Source: Desulfuromonadaceae bacterium
Lineage (GTDB): Bacteria > Desulfobacterota > Desulfuromonadia > Geobacterales > Pseudopelobacteraceae
Assembly: GCA_028686055.1 (NCBI GenBank)
Contig: JAQUCU010000004.1
Span: 6,248-40,535, forward strand
DNA: 34,288 bases
Direction: 5' to 3'
Part shown: one piece after another, positions 32,180-34,288 of the stretch
Position numbering within the stretch: position 1 is the stretch's first letter
Layout: each line of letters opens with the position of its first letter
The notes under the pieces: generated by a model
The model's database searches: none
What the model was told of the DNA's origin: nothing
The model's input: the letters and a program-made list of their open reading frames with translations, nothing else
Made by a program: the position numbers and the translations under genes

Positions 32180-33067
32180 ATGGGCTTTGGGATGGGCCTT
32201 GTCGTAGACCTCCATGAGGCGATCGATGCTGACGTGGGTGTATTTCTGGGTGGTGGAGAGGGAGGCGTGACCGAGCAGCTCCTGGATGGCCCGCAGGTCC
32301 GCCCCCCCCTCGAGCATGTGGGTTGCAAAAGTATGCCTGAGGGTATGTGGCGAAATCCGTTTGAATGCCGCAATCCTCGTCACATGGGTATCGATGATAC
32401 GTGCCACGCTGCGACGGTTGATACGCCCGCCGCGGGTATTGAGAAAAAGTGCACCACTCATACTATTATCGCTCCGCTGCTCAATATACTCCTGCAGTGC
32501 TGTCAGCGCACGGCTGCCGACCGGGACGATGCGCTCCTTCCCCCCCTTGCCGGTCACCCGTACCATGCCGGCGGCCAGATCAAGCTGGTCGAAATCGAGC
32601 CCGGTCAACTCGGAAACGCGGAGGCCGCTGGAATAGAGGAGTTCCAGAACCGCCCGGTCGCGCATGGCGTATTTCTCTCTGTCGTCAGGGGCCTCCATCA
32701 GAGCAGTTGCCTGATCAATGTCCAGATGAAACGGGAGGAGCTGCTCTCTTTTGGGCGTAGCGATCAGCTCGGCCGGATTCTTTGCAATAGCGCCGCGCCG
32801 CAGCAGGAAACGGAAAAATGAGCGTATCGCCGCCAGCTTGCGGCCGATGGAGCTCTTCTTCGTATCCTTTGACAGCCCGGCCAGATAGCGCCTGAGGAAT
32901 AGATGGTCAATATCCTGAGCCGAGACCGCCTCTCCCTTGTCATGCACGGCAAACGCCAGCATCTGCGCGAGATCGCTGCGATAGGCCGTAAGAGTGTGCG
33001 GCGAAACGTTACGCTCGGTTTCAAGATAAACCGTGAACAGCTGTATCTGCTGATCTAAGGAAGTCAT
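32162..33067 (-). CDS. xerC: Tyrosine recombinase XerC
   Basis: A 301-residue Xer recombinase that resolves chromosome dimers at dif together with XerD. N-terminal core-binding domain (about 4-90; [16 protein letters not shown]). The catalytic set is complete: Arg150, Lys174, His241, Arg244, His267 and nucleophile Tyr276. It ends 6 bases after the lipoprotein gene and is the last gene of the metF-lipoprotein-xerC run. Sequence character favours XerC over XerD, but they are close; the usual hslVU neighbours are absent here. Confidence 0.92.
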   Translation of the reverse strand: MTSLDQQIQLFTVYLETERNVSPHTLTAYRSDLAQMLAFAVHDKGEAVSAQDIDHLFLRRYLAGLSKDTKKSSIGRKLAAIRSFFRFLLRRGAIAKNPAELIATPKREQLLPFHLDIDQATALMEAPDDREKYAMRDRAVLELLYSSGLRVSELTGLDFDQLDLAAGMVRVTGKGGKERIVPVGSRALTALQEYIEQRSDNSMSGALFLNTRGGRINRRSVARIIDTHVTRIAAFKRISPHTLRHTFATHMLEGGADLRAIQELLGHASLSTTQKYTHVSIDRLMEVYDKAHPKAHKKSGE

Positions 33068-33073
33068 ATTCTT

Positions 33074-33502
33074 TTATTCAAAGTCCGGCAGTCCGCTCTT
33101 CAGTTTCCAGCTTTTGAGGCTCTCCATATAAACCCACTCCTGACGGTAGGTAACTGTTTTAACTCTGTTTGACGGGAGAATGAAATAGTCGAACTCTGTT
33201 ACGGCATCACCGGTTTTCGTTTCCGGAAGATATACCGCCGTAAGTATGCGGAAATCGGTGACGGAGAGCCCACGTTTTTTCAGGGTTTCGGCCCGCTTCA
33301 GGTAATCTTTCAGCTGTTCCGGTTCGATATAGGTCATTCCGGCACTTTCAATTTCATGCCAGCGCAGCATCCGGTTATAGGCCTTCACGCTCCGCTCAAA
33401 TGCTTTACTCTTGTCAAACCTCCCACTCAAATCGGTCAGAGTCGCACAGGCGGTAAGCGTCAGGCACACAATACAGAGAACTCCTTTTACCAGCCATGTC
33501 AT
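33074..33502 (-). CDS. Small predicted lipoprotein, unknown function
   Basis: A 142-residue exported protein: charged N-terminus, hydrophobic stretch 5-18, lipobox LTAC with Cys19. The mature part is a charged, mixed alpha/beta domain, with residues like a YxILPSNRVKTVTYRQEW segment near 110-130; no family is recognised. It overlaps the end of the metF-like gene by 4 bases (ATGA), so it is translated with it, and xerC follows 6 bases later. Related small lipoproteins appear in many Geobacter-like genomes, by impression only. Confidence 0.75.
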   Translation of the reverse strand: MTWLVKGVLCIVCLTLTACATLTDLSGRFDKSKAFERSVKAYNRMLRWHEIESAGMTYIEPEQLKDYLKRAETLKKRGLSVTDFRILTAVYLPETKTGDAVTEFDYFILPSNRVKTVTYRQEWVYMESLKSWKLKSGLPDFE

Positions 33503-34288
33503 CGCTGTTTCCCTCTTTCGCTCTGTTTGATATGGTGGATCAATTCGACCGCCAGTTCATACTTTCCGAACGGGGGGATCAGGTAATAACCACCGACAGC
33601 ATCGATCGTCGCATCGATAAACTCCCGGGCGATATTCAGGCCCTCACGGGCGCCGGCCTCCTTTTCAAGCCCTTTCATACGGGCCCGGACGGCATCCGGC
33701 ACGGTTATTCCCGGCACCTCATTGTTCAGATATTCGGCGTTGCGTTCGCTGACCAGCGGCATGATCCCGGGCAGAAACGGAACTGTGCAGTCACGATTCG
33801 CTTCGAGCGCGGCGAAGAGTACCGCCGGGTCGTAGATCGGCTGGCTCAGGACAAAACGGGCGCCGGCAGCAACCTTCCTGCGCAGCCGTTCCGCCTGGAC
33901 GTTCATGTTCTGCGTGTTCGGATTGAAGGCGGCGCCGATCGTAAAGCCGGTCCCGGCGCCGATCGGGTTTCCGATCGCATTGACGCCGCTGTTCAGATCG
34001 CTCAGCAGTTTTATTAGCGTCAACGAGTGCAGGTCGAACACTGACGTCGCTCCGGCATGATCCCCCATCGTGGCGGGATCTCCGGTCACCGCCAGGATTG
34101 AGCGGATACCGAGGAGGCTGGCGCCCATCAGGTCTGACTGCACACCGGTCAGGTTCCGGTCGCGCCCGGTGATATGGACGATAACCTCAATCCCGACCTC
34201 GCGCTGGATGAGGCTTCCCAGGGCGATATTGCCCATCCGCGGGCGGACCAGCGGGTTTTCAGCCAGGTTGATGGCGTCGGCTCCGGCT
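33499..34288 (-). CDS. Methylenetetrahydrofolate reductase-type protein, 5' end outside the window
   Basis: 262 residues are visible; the frame stays open to base 34288, so the gene begins upstream of the edge. It belongs to the MTHFR (MetF) TIM-barrel family that reduces 5,10-methylene-THF with FAD. Visible signatures: AGADAINLAENPL, EVGIEVIVHITGRDRN, LAVTGDPA, SQPIYD and PGIMPL. The near-identical layout to the C-terminal half of the bifunctional homocysteine S-methyltransferase/MTHFR (YitJ type) means the missing part could be either just the MTHFR start or a methyltransferase domain. The Met at 34236 is internal. Overlaps the lipoprotein gene by 4 bases. Confidence 0.88.
   Translation of the reverse strand, partial: AGADAINLAENPLVRPRMGNIALGSLIQREVGIEVIVHITGRDRNLTGVQSDLMGASLLGIRSILAVTGDPATMGDHAGATSVFDLHSLTLIKLLSDLNSGVNAIGNPIGAGTGFTIGAAFNPNTQNMNVQAERLRRKVAAGARFVLSQPIYDPAVLFAALEANRDCTVPFLPGIMPLVSERNAEYLNNEVPGITVPDAVRARMKGLEKEAGAREGLNIAREFIDATIDAVGGYYLIPPFGKYELAVELIHHIKQSERGKQR

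Overview
The window is about 34 kb of bacterial chromosome, densely coding and fairly GC-rich. The combination of genes points to an anaerobic deltaproteobacterium of the Geobacter/Desulfuromonadales group. It carries an aminofutalosine synthase (futalosine menaquinone pathway), anaerobic cobalamin genes (cbiG, cobM/cbiF), an acetate-type CoA-transferase with a strong promoter and RBS, a DUF4388/roadblock pair, a DivIVA-DUF167-FKBP run and a sigma54-type promoter in front of amt. This assignment is inference from gene content; there is no rRNA in the window. I see no tRNA, rRNA, CRISPR array, prophage or insertion sequence. The window looks like ordinary core chromosome.

Layout. 1-3504 (+): 3' part of cysS, then a GAF sensor histidine kinase with a cysteine-rich N-terminus and a degenerate ATP-binding domain, overlapping a single-domain response regulator. 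3628-10282 (+): a sugar-metabolism run made of a nucleotidyltransferase fused to a phosphomannomutase-like domain without its catalytic residues, a GH57 glycoside hydrolase, a GalT-family protein and a TIGR02757/DUF2400 protein with a cysteine cluster like that of endonuclease III. 10401-11864 (+): a zinc-ribbon/DUF3426 membrane protein, closed by a 20-bp perfect-stem terminator. 11959-14655 (-): amt, then divIVA, DUF167 and an FKBP isomerase with a Cys/His-rich insertion. 14884-18004 (+): uvrC, a divergent miaA and a cold-shock gene. 18118-19994: yggT (-), a small membrane protein (+) and a FabH-like synthase (+).

19980-26647 is all on the minus strand: a cobM-cbiG-pdxA operon, glpK, then mqnE overlapping a methyltransferase of unknown target. 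26835-32114 (+): an OmpA-like lipoprotein, an Smr-domain protein, a Dabb protein, the CoA-transferase, then a DUF4388-roadblock protein and a second roadblock protein. 32162-34288 (-): a methylenetetrahydrofolate reductase-type protein truncated by the window edge, a small lipoprotein and XerC.

No wholly new system stands out. The best leads are the inactive-looking phosphomannomutase fusion in an operon with GH57 and GalT, the histidine kinase with a broken ATP lid, the metal-binding insertion in the FKBP, the MqnE-coupled methyltransferase, and the roadblock pair with an unrecognised C-terminal domain.
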